Assembly: GCA_016214985.1 (NCBI GenBank)
Contig: JACRMM010000001.1
Location: 1 to 60,181 of the forward strand
Source of the DNA: Deltaproteobacteria bacterium
GTDB lineage: Bacteria > Desulfobacterota > Deferrisomatia > Deferrisomatales > JACRMM01
DNA length: 60,181 nucleotides
Direction: 5' to 3'
The notes below the pieces were generated by a model. The model saw only the letters and a program-made list of their open reading frames with translations. It was not told where the DNA came from and searched no databases. Of this stretch, positions 27,854 through 36,798 are shown in pieces (position 1 is the first letter of the stretch; each line of letters opens with the position of its first letter). The translations under genes were made by a program, and so were the position numbers.

Positions 27854-28174
27854 CGTTGTTCTTCCTCTCCGGCCGGAGCCTGCGCCGCTGGGGGCAGATC
27901 GAGGCCGCGCAGGGAGTCTACCGAGCCATGGGCACGCGGCAAGACGCCGGCCGTGCCCTGTTCACGATGCAGGCCCGGAGGCGTGCCGCCAGCGCCGGAT
28001 TCCAGGGGTAGAACCAGGGGTAGAGCCGGTGGCGGCGGGGACCGGTTGTCGGTAGGATGGCTGACCGCGAGCCGCCGGTCCCTCGGGCGCTCGGCGAACG
28101 GGAGTCCCTGCGCCGGTGGCCCCGCTGCTTTCCGAGGCGCACGAAATTGCCGCCGCAGGAACTGGGTGACCCCG
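27854..28174. other. Divergent intergenic region, 321 bp
   Basis: Separates the DUF523/DUF1722 gene from dedA and should contain both promoters. I see a short direct repeat, CCAGGGGTAGA twice (about 28009-28034), but no clear promoter hexamers, operator or conserved ORF. Confidence 0.45.
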
Positions 28175-28945
28175 ATGTCAACCGCAAGAGATGCCGTCTA
28201 TTCGTGCGGAATTGGTCTGCTGCTCGCGGTCCTCGCGAGCGCGCCGTGGCCCCCGCCGGTCGCCTTCGCCGCAGACTCCCCGATGCCCCCAGCCGCGCTG
28301 TCTGAACCACGTTTCGGGCACCTTGCAGAGAAGTTCCGCAGGGAGGTCGTGGCCGTGGAGCCCTGGCTGGAACGGTATGGGGCGGGGGCGGTCTTCGGAG
28401 CGGTCTTCCTCGAGGGCGTGGGTGTTCCGGCCCCGGGCCTCACGCTGCTCGTCGCGGGTGCCCTCCTCTCAGCCGCGGGCCGGGGGCCGCCGATCGGTGT
28501 CCTGCTCGCCAGTGCTTTCGCCGCGGCGGTCCTGGGAAACAGCCTCGGGTATGCCGTGGGCCGTCTCGGGGGGAGGGCTTTGCTTCGGCGGGTGGGACTG
28601 AAGGACGAGCGCCTCGAGCCGCTCGAACGTGGGTTCGCGACGTACGGCGGCTGGCTGATCGTCGCGGCCCGCTTCTTCGACGGGCTCAAGCAGCTCAACG
28701 GGCTCGCGGCGGGAGTTCTCGGGATGTCGTGGCGAACCTTCTCGCTCTTCAACGTCGTCGGAGCCGGGCTCTGGGTGGCCCTGTTCGGTCTGGGCACCTA
28801 CTACGTGGACGAGCATGTGCAAAGGGCCCGTGCGCTCCTGCGGCACGTCAACCTCTGGGTGGCGGTCGGGACCGGTGTGGTGCTGCTCCTGGTCATCGGG
28901 CGGCTCCTCGGCACACGGCGCAGCGTCACAGACCCTCCGGGTTGA
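28175..28945 (+). CDS. DedA/SNARE-associated family membrane protein
   Basis: 256 residues from ATG 28175. An N-terminal signal-like helix leads to the DedA core: FGAVFLEGVGVPAPGLTLLVAGALLSA (re-entrant loop region), ILGNSLGYAVGRLGG-like AVLGNSLGYAVGRLGGRA, then AARFFDGLKQLNGLAAGVLGM, where the family has its R-x-x-P/G membrane-dipping motif, and two C-terminal helices. DedA proteins are inner-membrane lipid or undecaprenyl-phosphate flippases and influence proton-motive-force homeostasis. The arginine that usually precedes F-P-G is here followed by F-F-D-G-L-K, a mild variant seen in some subfamilies. Confidence 0.87.
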   Translation: MSTARDAVYSCGIGLLLAVLASAPWPPPVAFAADSPMPPAALSEPRFGHLAEKFRREVVAVEPWLERYGAGAVFGAVFLEGVGVPAPGLTLLVAGALLSAAGRGPPIGVLLASAFAAAVLGNSLGYAVGRLGGRALLRRVGLKDERLEPLERGFATYGGWLIVAARFFDGLKQLNGLAAGVLGMSWRTFSLFNVVGAGLWVALFGLGTYYVDEHVQRARALLRHVNLWVAVGTGVVLLLVIGRLLGTRRSVTDPPG

Positions 28946-28998
28946 CGCCGCACGGGCTGAGCCCTCTCCGGTGAGGTCTGCACCCCCAACTGAAAAGG

Positions 28999-29569
28999 AT
29001 GGACATGAAGACGACGTCGAGTGCTCCGGATTCGGCCACGGTTGCCCATCACCTCCGGTTTCACGCCCCACACGCACACCTCGCGGCGCCCTTCGGCGGG
29101 GATTGGTTCGGCCTGAAGGCGGAGGGGTTTGCCCGCTTCTTCGGGACGCCGACGTTCATCATCGGCCAGACGGCAATCGTCGGGCTGTGGATCGCGGCCA
29201 ACGTGATGCGGTTCACGACGTTCGACGTCTACCCGTTCATCCTCCTCAACCTCGCCTTCAGCCTCCAGGCCGCCTACGCGGCGCCGCTGATTCTCCTCGC
29301 GCAGACCCGACAGGCGGATCGCGACAAGGCGCACTCCGACGCCGATGCACAGCACCGGGAGGCCCTGGCCAGGGCGAGCGAAGAGAGGCAAGCTCGCACT
29401 GCAGAACACCGAGCAGCTCATGGCGCTCATGGCGCAGAACACCGAGCTGACTCGGATGACGCAGCAACTGAGTCAGCGGATCGAGGCGCTGACCGTGGAG
29501 ATCCACGCCCGGCTCGTGCCGGGGGGCGGGCAACCGTGCACAGACGATGCTGCAAAGGAGCTTCGATGA
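28999..29569 (+). pseudogene. DUF1003 membrane protein with a frameshift near 29385
   Basis: The first frame encodes a DUF1003 core: GDWFGLKAEGFARFFGTPTF, two transmembrane helices (FIIGQTAIVGLWIAANV and YPFILLNLAFSLQAAYAAP) and the start of the helical tail AHSDADAQHREALARASEER. The natural tail then continues in another frame (LALQNTEQLMALMAQNTELT, ending at TGA 29567-29569). That stop overlaps the hydratase ATG by 4 nt, proving the ancestral gene end. An indel at about 29380-29395 breaks the gene and leaves its first frame open straight into the enoyl-CoA hydratase frame. ATG at 29005 is better spaced from AAAGGA than 28999. Confidence 0.75.
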
Positions 29570-30327
29570 TCGTGGAACGGGAAGACCAGTCGGGGATCGC
29601 GATCCTACGGATGAACCGAGGGAAGGTGAACGCGTTGGACGCGGAGCTCCTGCAGGCGCTCGTGGCCGCGCTCGACGACGTGGAGGGCTCGGACGCCGCG
29701 GCCGTCGTAGTGACGGGTGCGGGCACCGCCTTCTCGGCCGGAGTGGACCTCTTCCGCTTGCTCGAAGGCGGGCCGGAGCACGTCCGGGAGTACCTGCCGC
29801 TCCTCGACGCGGTGTTCGGCCGCCTCTTCTCGTTCCCCAAGCCGACCGTTGCGGCTGTGAACGGCCACGCCCTCGCTGGCGGTCACCTCCTGATGGCCTG
29901 CTGCGACCGTCGGCTCATGGCCCGCGGACCAGGAAAGATCGGCGTGCCGGAGCTCCTGGTGGGGATTCCGTTTCCACCGCTCGCCCTCGAGATCCTGCGC
30001 GCCACGCTCGCTCCGGAGGTCCTCCAGGATCTCGTCTACACGGGCCGGACCCTGGGTGCCGACGAAGCGCTGGCGCGTGGGGTGGTGCACGAGCTCACCG
30101 AGCCGGGAGAGCTGCTCGAGAGGGCCCTGGCGCGGGCGAGGCAGCTGGGCGACATTCCGGGACCGATTTTCCGGCTCACCAAACGCGAAATCGTGGCCCC
30201 AGCCCTGGAACGGGCCGAGCGGCTCCAGGCGGAGCTCGGCGAGGAGGTCACCGGGATCTGGGCGTCACCTGACAGCGCGGCGGCGATTCGAGCCTTCCTG
30301 TCTCGCACGGTGGGCCGTCGAGGGTAG
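29566..30327 (+). CDS. Enoyl-CoA hydratase/isomerase family protein
   Basis: 253 residues, the normal crotonase size, starting at ATG 29566 behind AAAGGAG. It contains the first oxyanion-hole strand (GTAFSAGVDLFRLLEGG) and the second (NGHALAGGHLLMACCDRRL). The catalytic Glu pair of true enoyl-CoA hydratase is not obvious: the region after the second strand reads GKIGVPELLVGIPFPP, with one Glu, so isomerase, hydrolase or decarboxylase activity is equally possible. It is coupled to the DUF1003 gene by a 4-nt overlap, an odd pairing that may be chance. Confidence 0.88.
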   Translation: MIVEREDQSGIAILRMNRGKVNALDAELLQALVAALDDVEGSDAAAVVVTGAGTAFSAGVDLFRLLEGGPEHVREYLPLLDAVFGRLFSFPKPTVAAVNGHALAGGHLLMACCDRRLMARGPGKIGVPELLVGIPFPPLALEILRATLAPEVLQDLVYTGRTLGADEALARGVVHELTEPGELLERALARARQLGDIPGPIFRLTKREIVAPALERAERLQAELGEEVTGIWASPDSAAAIRAFLSRTVGRRG

Positions 30328-30474
30328 GAGACAACGGGCCGGGGCCGGCTTGACGAGGCACGGATCGGCCGCTCTACTGGACAGGAGCGACCGTCGGCCC
30401 CCGTCTCGCCGAAGACCCGACGCCGGGGGTCCGGCGGTCTTTCGCGCCCGCTCGCCGGCGCAAGAGGAGGCCCC

Positions 30475-32106
30475 ATGGCGAACAGCATCGTAAACGTGCC
30501 CCTCCCACGGAACGAGCCCGCCCTGTCTTACGCCCCTGGCACCCCGGAGCGGACGGAGCTCAAGGCGAAGCTCGTCGAGCTCGCCGGACGGGAGATCGAC
30601 ATCCCCCTGGTGGTGGCTGGTCAGGACCTCCGAACGGGGCGGCTCGGGGAGTGCCGCATGCCGCACCGTCACGCCCACCGGCTGGGCCGCTTCCACGAGG
30701 GTTCGGCCGAGGAGGTGCGCCAGGCCATCGACGCAGGGCTCGCCGCCCGGAGGGAGTGGGCGGAGATGGCCTGGTACGACCGGGCGGCCATCTTCCTCAA
30801 GGCCGCGGACCTCCTGGCCGGGCCGTGGAGGCAGACGCTCAACGCCGCGACCATGCTGGGGCAGAGCAAGACTCCGTATCAGGCGGAGGTCGACGCCGCC
30901 TGTGAGCTGATCGACTTCTGGCGGTTCAACGCGTACTTCATGCAGCAGCTCTTCGGCCAGCAGCCCCAGTCGGCCCCCGGGATCTGGGACCGGGTGGAGC
31001 ACCGGGCCCTGGAAGGCTTCGTCTTCGCCGTGACCCCCTTCAACTTCACGTCCATCGCCGGGAACCTCCCCACCGCGCCGGCCCTGCTGGGAAACGTGGT
31101 GCTCTGGAAGCCGTCGCCGAAGGCGGTCTACTCCGCTCACTACCTCATGGAGCTCCTTCGCGCCGCGGGTCTGCCGCCGGGGGTCATCAACCTCGTTCCG
31201 GGCCCCGCACCGGTGATCGCCGAGGCTGCGCTGACCCATCCGGAGCTCGCCGGAGTACACTTCACCGGGAGCACGACGGTCTTTCGGGGCATGTGGCGGG
31301 TGGTAGGCGAGAACATCGGCCGCTACCGCACCTACCCACGGCTGGTCGGAGAGACCGGCGGGAAGGACTTCGTCTTCGTCCACGCCTCGGCCGACCCGGA
31401 TACCGTGGTGACGGCGCTCGTCCGGGGCGCCTTCGAGTACCAGGGCCAGAAGTGCTCGGCCGCTTCCCGGGCGTACCTCCCCGAGAGCCTGTGGCCCGAG
31501 GTGGAGGAGAAGCTCCTGGAGGCGGTCGGACGGATCAAGGTCGGGGACGTAACGGACTTCAGCATGTTCATGGGCGCGCTGATCGACCGGGAGGCCTTCG
31601 AGAAGGTGAGGGGCTACCTGACGTATGCGCAGGGCTCAGAGGGTTTTTCGATCCTCTGCGGCGGGGGGTGCGACGACCGGGAGGGGTACTTCGTGGAGCC
31701 GACGGTGATCCGCTCCGCCGCGCCCCGCTCCCGCCTGATGGAGGAGGAGATCTTCGGCCCGGTGCTGACGGTCTACGTCTACCCCGATGCTGATCTCGAG
31801 GAGGCTGTGGACCTCTGCGACACGACGTCCCCCTATGGCCTGACCGGATCGGTCTTCGCCGGCGACCGCCGGGTGATCGCCCGGCTCTCTCGCCGGCTTC
31901 GCGACGCCGCGGGCAACTTCTACATCAACGACAAACCCACGGGCGCGGTGGTCGGGCAGCAGCCCTTCGGCGGGGCCCGGGCCTCGGGCACGAACGACAA
32001 GGCGGGAAGCCTCTTGAATCTCCAGCGGTGGGTCTCCCAGCGCACCATCAAGGAGAACTTCTGCCCTCCCACGCGGTTCGAGTATCCCCACATGCTCGAG
32101 CCCTGA
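30475..32106 (+). CDS. pruA: L-glutamate gamma-semialdehyde (1-pyrroline-5-carboxylate) dehydrogenase
   Basis: 543 residues, the length of the ALDH4A1-type enzyme. Oxidises glutamate semialdehyde (from proline or ornithine breakdown) to glutamate with NAD+. Visible are the NAD-binding VTPFNFTSIAGNLPTAPAL, the HFTGSTTVFRGMW turn, catalytic Glu in RLVGETGGKDF, nucleophile Cys327 in GQKCSAASR, and the C-terminal GQQPFGGARASGTNDKAG that marks P5C dehydrogenases. ATG follows GAGGAGGCCCC. No proline dehydrogenase gene is adjacent, so it is the stand-alone second step. Its stop codon lies inside a perfect palindrome. Confidence 0.95.
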   Translation: MANSIVNVPLPRNEPALSYAPGTPERTELKAKLVELAGREIDIPLVVAGQDLRTGRLGECRMPHRHAHRLGRFHEGSAEEVRQAIDAGLAARREWAEMAWYDRAAIFLKAADLLAGPWRQTLNAATMLGQSKTPYQAEVDAACELIDFWRFNAYFMQQLFGQQPQSAPGIWDRVEHRALEGFVFAVTPFNFTSIAGNLPTAPALLGNVVLWKPSPKAVYSAHYLMELLRAAGLPPGVINLVPGPAPVIAEAALTHPELAGVHFTGSTTVFRGMWRVVGENIGRYRTYPRLVGETGGKDFVFVHASADPDTVVTALVRGAFEYQGQKCSAASRAYLPESLWPEVEEKLLEAVGRIKVGDVTDFSMFMGALIDREAFEKVRGYLTYAQGSEGFSILCGGGCDDREGYFVEPTVIRSAAPRSRLMEEEIFGPVLTVYVYPDADLEEAVDLCDTTSPYGLTGSVFAGDRRVIARLSRRLRDAAGNFYINDKPTGAVVGQQPFGGARASGTNDKAGSLLNLQRWVSQRTIKENFCPPTRFEYPHMLEP

Positions 32107-32121
32107 GAGGGCCTCTCAGGG
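32101..32121 (+). terminator. Perfect palindrome over the pruA stop codon
   Basis: CCCTGAGAGG-G-CCTCTCAGGG, two 10-nt arms about one central base, forming a hairpin of about 9 bp. It contains the TGA of pruA (32104-32106). The position between convergent genes suits a bidirectional terminator, but there is no T run. Confidence 0.5.
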
Positions 32122-32131
32122 CCTGCGCTGC

Positions 32132-32149
32132 CGCGCCCCTCAGGGCGCG
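32132..32149 (-). terminator. Hairpin over the stop of the biotin carboxylase gene
   Basis: CGCGCCC-CTCA-GGGCGCG, a 7-bp perfect stem with a 4-nt loop. It includes the stop codon (32140-32142, minus strand) of the carboxylase alpha gene. Together with the palindrome at 32101-32121 it forms a back-to-back pair between two convergent genes. Confidence 0.45.
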
Positions 32150-34149
32150 AACGTCAGCAGCACCTCGTCGGTCTCCACGGCCGACCCGACCGCCACGAGG
32201 ATCTTGTCGACGCGGCCGTCGCAGGGGGAGGGGATGCCGCTCTCCATCTTCATCGACTCCATGCGCACGAGCTCCTGCCCCCGCTGCACCTGCGCGCCGG
32301 GCTCGACGACGATCGCGGTGATCAGGCCGGGCATCGGACACTTCAAGGTGTTCTCCTTCACGACCCGGGTGCCGCGGAGCATGTGCTGGGTGAGCTCCCA
32401 CTCCCGCGGGGTGTAGATCTCGAAGATCCGGATGATCCCGGCGAAGTACGCCCGCAGGTGGCTCCCCTCGTACTGGAGGCGGAACATGTGGGAGGCGCCG
32501 TCGATCTTGAGGTTCAGGCGCCGCCGGTAGAACTCGAACTCGGGCGCGACCACGTCGTAGGTCGCGTCGTCGACGCGGATGGACCACTGGCGGGCGTCCG
32601 GGGCGCCCCGGAGCTCGACGCGGAAGACGTCGTCCGCCGCGCGGACCACGTAGCTGCGGATCGTCTGGGTCGCGGGCGCCTTGCCCACATGGGGGCTCAT
32701 GGGCAGCAGCGACTCCCGGATCAGGCTCCGTCGGTTGAAGTACACCAACACGGTGGCGAGCACCATGAAGTGGAGGGTCTGGGGGGGCGGCGGCTCGTCC
32801 GGGACCCCGTTTTTGAAGTGCTGCTCGATGAAGTCCGTGGAGAGGTCTCCTCGCAGGAAGGCCGGGTGGTTCAGGATGGCGCTGGCGAAGTCCACGTTCG
32901 TGACCAGCCCCTCGATGTGGTACCCGTTCAGGGCCCGGGCGAGCACGCGCTGGGCCTCGTCGCGAGTGGCGCCCCAGGCCGCCACCTTGGCCAGAAGCGA
33001 GTCGTAGAAGATCGTGATCACGCTGCCCGTGTCGATGCCGCTGTCGACGCGGACGTTCGGCTCCCGGGGCTCGGCGTAGCGGGTCACCATGCCGGTCGTG
33101 GGGAGGAACCCCCGCCCCGGGTCCTCGGCGCAGATCCGGGCCTCGATCGCCCACCCGTTGGCCGCCACGTTCCCGGGGCCCACGGAGAGCGGCTCTCCGG
33201 ACGCGATCCGGAGCTGGTGCTCCACGAGATCCAGGCCGGTGACGAGCTCGGTGACCGGGTGCTCCACCTGGAGCCGCGTGTTCATCTCGAGGAAGTAGAA
33301 GTCGCGGTTCCCCTCCAGGATGAACTCGACGGTTCCGGCGTTCGTGTACCCCACCTCGCGCGCCAGGGCGCAGGCGACCCGGCCCATCTCGGCCCGGAGC
33401 TCCTCCGACACCGCCGGCGAGGGCGTCTCCTCGATCACTTTCTGGTAGCGGCGCTGGATCGAGCACTCCCGCTCGCCCAGGTGCACGACGTTTCCGAAGT
33501 GGTCGGCGAGGATCTGGATCTCGATGTGGCGCGGCCGGGTGACATAGCGCTCCACGAAGATGCGCTCGTCGCCGAACGCCTTGCGGGTCTCCTCCCGGCA
33601 TGCCGCCAGTGCCGCCGGCAGCTCGTCGCGCGACGTCACGATCCGCATGCCTCGGCCCCCGCCCCCGGCCGCGGGCTTGAGCAGGAGCGGGTAGCCGACC
33701 CGGTCGCCGACCTCCAGCGCCTCGGCCACGTCGCGCAGGGGTTCGTGGTGGCCCGGTACGACCGGGACGCCGGCTCGGATGGCCACGACCTTCGACGCCA
33801 TCTTGTCGCCGAGGGTCGCGATCGCGGACGGCGGGGGCCCGATGAACACCAGCCCGGCATCTCGGACCCGCTGCGCGAACTCCGCGTTCTCCGAGAGGAA
33901 GCCGTATCCGGGGTGAACCGCAGCGCAGCCGGTCGAGAGCGCGGCCTCGACCACGGCCGCCTTGTCGAGGTAGGACTCCGTGGCGCGAGCCCCTCCGATG
34001 AAGACGGCCTCGTCGGCCTGCCGGACGAAGGGAGACCGGTGGTCCGCCTCGGAGTACACCGCCACGGCGCCCACCCCCAACCGTTGGCAGGTCCGGATGA
34101 TCCGCACCGCGATCTCACCCCGGTTGGCGATCAGGATCTTGTCGAACAC
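32140..34149 (-). CDS. pccA: Acyl-CoA (propionyl-CoA) carboxylase alpha: biotin carboxylase + biotin carrier
   Basis: 669 residues. The biotin carboxylase part (1-450) shows FDKILIANRGEIAVRIIRTC, the glycine-rich KPAAGGGGRGMRIV ATP-grasp loop and FLEMNTRLQVEHPVTE. A BT-like middle region follows. The C-terminal biotinyl domain has Lys634 in ESMKMES. Carboxylates enzyme-bound biotin with bicarbonate and ATP, to be used by the beta subunit encoded 87 nt upstream in the same leftward operon. The fused carrier and the partner beta sequence favour propionyl-CoA, but acetyl- or methylcrotonyl-CoA cannot be excluded. Confidence 0.93.
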   Translation of the reverse strand: MFDKILIANRGEIAVRIIRTCQRLGVGAVAVYSEADHRSPFVRQADEAVFIGGARATESYLDKAAVVEAALSTGCAAVHPGYGFLSENAEFAQRVRDAGLVFIGPPPSAIATLGDKMASKVVAIRAGVPVVPGHHEPLRDVAEALEVGDRVGYPLLLKPAAGGGGRGMRIVTSRDELPAALAACREETRKAFGDERIFVERYVTRPRHIEIQILADHFGNVVHLGERECSIQRRYQKVIEETPSPAVSEELRAEMGRVACALAREVGYTNAGTVEFILEGNRDFYFLEMNTRLQVEHPVTELVTGLDLVEHQLRIASGEPLSVGPGNVAANGWAIEARICAEDPGRGFLPTTGMVTRYAEPREPNVRVDSGIDTGSVITIFYDSLLAKVAAWGATRDEAQRVLARALNGYHIEGLVTNVDFASAILNHPAFLRGDLSTDFIEQHFKNGVPDEPPPPQTLHFMVLATVLVYFNRRSLIRESLLPMSPHVGKAPATQTIRSYVVRAADDVFRVELRGAPDARQWSIRVDDATYDVVAPEFEFYRRRLNLKIDGASHMFRLQYEGSHLRAYFAGIIRIFEIYTPREWELTQHMLRGTRVVKENTLKCPMPGLITAIVVEPGAQVQRGQELVRMESMKMESGIPSPCDGRVDKILVAVGSAVETDEVLLTFAP

Positions 34150-34236
34150 GGGTGCACCTCTTCGGAAAGGGGACGGCAGCGGGTGCCCGCTCGCGCCGGC
34201 CGGGCTCCTCCGCGGGCGTGTCGGTGCCGAAGCTCG

Positions 34237-35850
34237 CTACAGGGGAATGTTGCCGTGCTTGCGTCGCGGCCGCACGGTCTCTTTCCCCTCCAGGAACTGC
34301 AGGCTCCGGATGAGCCGGCCTCGGGTATCCCGGGGGAAGATCACGTCGTCGATGTACCCGCACTTCGCCGCCAGGAAGGGGTTGGCGAACGTCTTCCGGT
34401 ACTGCGACTCCTTCTCCAACAAGGCCGCGGCGGGGTCGGCGGCGGACTCGATCTCCCGGCGGTAGATCACCTCGGCCGCGCCGCGCGGCCCCATGACCGC
34501 GATCTCGGCGGTGGGCCACGCGTAGTTCAGGTCCGCGCCGATGTGCTTGGAGTTCATGACGATGTAGGCGCCGCCGTACGCCTTTCGCACGATCACGGTG
34601 ATCCTCGGCACGGTCGCCTCGACAAAGGCATAGAGGAGCTTGGCGCCGTGACGGATGATGCCGCCATGCTCCTGCTCGGGTCCGGGCATGAAGCCCGGGA
34701 CGTCGACCAGGCAGACGAGCGGGATGTTGAAGGCGTCGCAGAACCGGACGAAGCGGGCGCCCTTGGTCGACGCGTTGGAGTCCAGCACGCCCGCGAGCGC
34801 CGCCGGCTGGTTCGCGATCAGCCCGATGGTCTCTCCGCCCAGGCGCCCGAAGCCCACGATCAAGTTGCGGGCCCACTGGGCGTGGACCTCGAAGAACTCG
34901 GCGCCGTCCAGGACGGAGTGGATCAGCACCTTCATGTCGTAGGGCTGGTTGGGGTTGGTCGGCACCAGGTAGTCCAGGGCCGGGTCCGTCCGGTCCGGTG
35001 GGTCCCGCAGATCGAGGATCGGCGGTTTCTGCTGGTTGTTGGACGGCAGGTAGTTGATCAGGCGGCGCACATCGCGCAGGCACAGCACGTCGTTGGGCGC
35101 CGTGAAGTGGGCCACCCCGCTCTTCGCCGCGTGGACCGCTGCGCCCCCCAGGTCGTCGAAGCTGATGTCCTGGTGGATGATCGTCTTCACCACGTTCGGG
35201 CCGGTGACGAACATGTAGGAGGAGTCTTCCACCATGAACGTGAAGTCGGTCATCGAGGGGCTGTACACCGCGCCTCCGGCGCAGGGCCCCATGATGCACG
35301 AGATCTGCGGGATCACGCCGCTCGCCATGACGTTGCGGTTGAAGATCTGGCCATAGGCGGCCAGCGCGTCCACCCCCTCCTGGATGCGCGCCCCGCCCGA
35401 GTCGTTGAGCCCGATCACCGGCGCGCCGACGCGCACGGCGTGATCCATCACCTTCGAGATCTTCTCCGAGTGCGCGGCGCCCAGGGACCCGCCGACCACG
35501 GTGAAGTCCTGGCTGAACAGGAACACCTCCCGGCCCTGGATCGTTCCGTGGCCTGTGATCACGCCGTCGCCGAGGTGCTCGGTCTCGCCGCCCAGGTGCC
35601 CTCCGCGGCCGGCCTTGAGCATGTCGAACTCCTCGAACGACCCCTCGTCCAGGAGAAGCTCGAGCCGCTCCCGAGCCGTGAGCTTGCCCTTCGCGTGCTG
35701 GTCCGCGATCCGCTTGGGTCCGCCTCCGTCGCGCGCGGTGTCGCGCATCGCGCCGAGGGTCGACAGGTTGTCCTCGAGGGGCCAGGTCCTGGGCTTCCCG
35801 TCAACAGGGGCGTCGACGGCGGGAGGCTGATCCGGTCGATCCGTGCTCAT
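34237..35850 (-). CDS. pccB: Acyl-CoA carboxylase beta (carboxyltransferase) subunit, propionyl-CoA type
   Basis: 537 residues from ATG 35850, chosen over an ATG 12 codons earlier because GGAGAGC lies 8 nt upstream. It has two crotonase-like halves with ARIQEGVDALAAYGQIF, the oxyanion loop CIMGPCAGGAVYSPSMTDF, and the second-half loop CLVDVPGFMPGPEQEHGGII. Transfers CO2 from carboxybiotin to propionyl-CoA to give methylmalonyl-CoA. It is first in a two-gene operon with the alpha subunit. The methylmalonyl-CoA epimerase-like gene at 2277-3143 could belong to the same pathway, though it is distant; no mutase is seen. Confidence 0.93.
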   Translation of the reverse strand: MSTDRPDQPPAVDAPVDGKPRTWPLEDNLSTLGAMRDTARDGGGPKRIADQHAKGKLTARERLELLLDEGSFEEFDMLKAGRGGHLGGETEHLGDGVITGHGTIQGREVFLFSQDFTVVGGSLGAAHSEKISKVMDHAVRVGAPVIGLNDSGGARIQEGVDALAAYGQIFNRNVMASGVIPQISCIMGPCAGGAVYSPSMTDFTFMVEDSSYMFVTGPNVVKTIIHQDISFDDLGGAAVHAAKSGVAHFTAPNDVLCLRDVRRLINYLPSNNQQKPPILDLRDPPDRTDPALDYLVPTNPNQPYDMKVLIHSVLDGAEFFEVHAQWARNLIVGFGRLGGETIGLIANQPAALAGVLDSNASTKGARFVRFCDAFNIPLVCLVDVPGFMPGPEQEHGGIIRHGAKLLYAFVEATVPRITVIVRKAYGGAYIVMNSKHIGADLNYAWPTAEIAVMGPRGAAEVIYRREIESAADPAAALLEKESQYRKTFANPFLAAKCGYIDDVIFPRDTRGRLIRSLQFLEGKETVRPRRKHGNIPL

Positions 35851-36095
35851 TCGAAGCTCTCCAGTTGGGCTGGAACGGTGCGTCATGAAGGACGCCGGAC
35901 TGTAGCCGAGGCCCGAGAGGCGGTCAAGACGCTCTTGGATCGGGACAAATCCCCATCAGGAGGCCAGCCGTTGCTCGGAGGAAGAACGGCCGGTCGGCGC
36001 GATCCGCAGCGCCCGTGGTCCGTGGCGCTGGCTGGTATCCTTGCGCCCACCGTTGCCCCTCGGCGTGCGGGCGACAGAGGTTGGGAGGCGATGCC

Positions 36096-36530
36096 ATGAA
36101 CGAAGTCTACGTGCCCTGGTCCCCCCTGTACGAGATCGGAGTGTCTCGGATCGACGAACAGCATCGCGGGCTCGCGGCGCTGATCAGCGAGTTTCACGCC
36201 GCGCTCGGCGCCGGCAAGGCCAGGGAGCAGGTGTTTCCCGTCCTCAATCGGCTGGTGCGCTACGTGGAGGAGCACTTCCGCGACGAGGAGGCGCTCATGG
36301 AGGCCGGGCACTACCCGGAGCTCCTCCGCCAACGCCGCGAGCACGAGAAGCTCACCCTCGAGATCTTCGCCCTGGCCGAGCGTTCTCAGCGGGGTGACGC
36401 GGAGATCACCGAGGAGGTGATGGAGTTCCTCAAGTCGTGGCTCGTCGACCACATCCTGCACCAGGACAAGAAGCTGGAGGGGTTCTTTCGCGACCGGGGC
36501 GTGCCCGCGGGCTGGGCGAAGGGCCTGTGA
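36096..36530 (+). CDS. Bacteriohemerythrin
   Basis: 144 residues from ATG 36096 with GGGAGG upstream. Ligands of the diiron O2 site are in place: His in IDEQHRGL, His and Glu in VEEHFRDEE, His in RREHEKL, and the HILHQDKK motif supplying His, His and Asp. A four-helix soluble oxygen-binding protein, used in microaerophiles and anaerobes for O2 delivery, sensing or protection. It has no fused signalling domain. Consistent with an organism living at low or fluctuating oxygen. Confidence 0.95.
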   Translation: MNEVYVPWSPLYEIGVSRIDEQHRGLAALISEFHAALGAGKAREQVFPVLNRLVRYVEEHFRDEEALMEAGHYPELLRQRREHEKLTLEIFALAERSQRGDAEITEEVMEFLKSWLVDHILHQDKKLEGFFRDRGVPAGWAKGL

Positions 36531-36798
36531 GCACCGCCCGGCGACCGACGTGCGACCGGACCACTCCCCATCCCATCCCATCCCTTGGCTCCTCCTCGGG
36601 CCTCGCTCTCCGGGCGGGTGGGCACGCCCCAGGTGGACCCGCTCTGACGCAGCCGTGCAGCCACCGAGAGGAACCGACAGGAACGGTCGTCTCGCGGGGC
36701 GAAGACAGGTACAATCGCCGGCCGAAACGGCGGGGCTGGCTCCGGCCTTCAGCGCGTGGCGCCGAGGGCCGCTCTGCACTCGAGAGGAGAGGAAGGGC

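Noticed and set aside
26690..28945. One 751-codon frame ending in DedA
   Set aside because: The first two thirds are antisense to the DUF523/DUF1722 gene. DedA itself starts at 28175.
32383..36099. A 1238-codon open frame on the plus strand opposite the carboxylase pair
   Set aside because: It is the antisense shadow of pccA and pccB: it is Arg/His/Val-rich with no domain, and the opposite strand encodes two unmistakable enzymes.
36540..36600. CCATC-type short tandem repeat between hemerythrin and TerC genes
   Set aside because: Only three or four imperfect copies; too short to call a repeat element.
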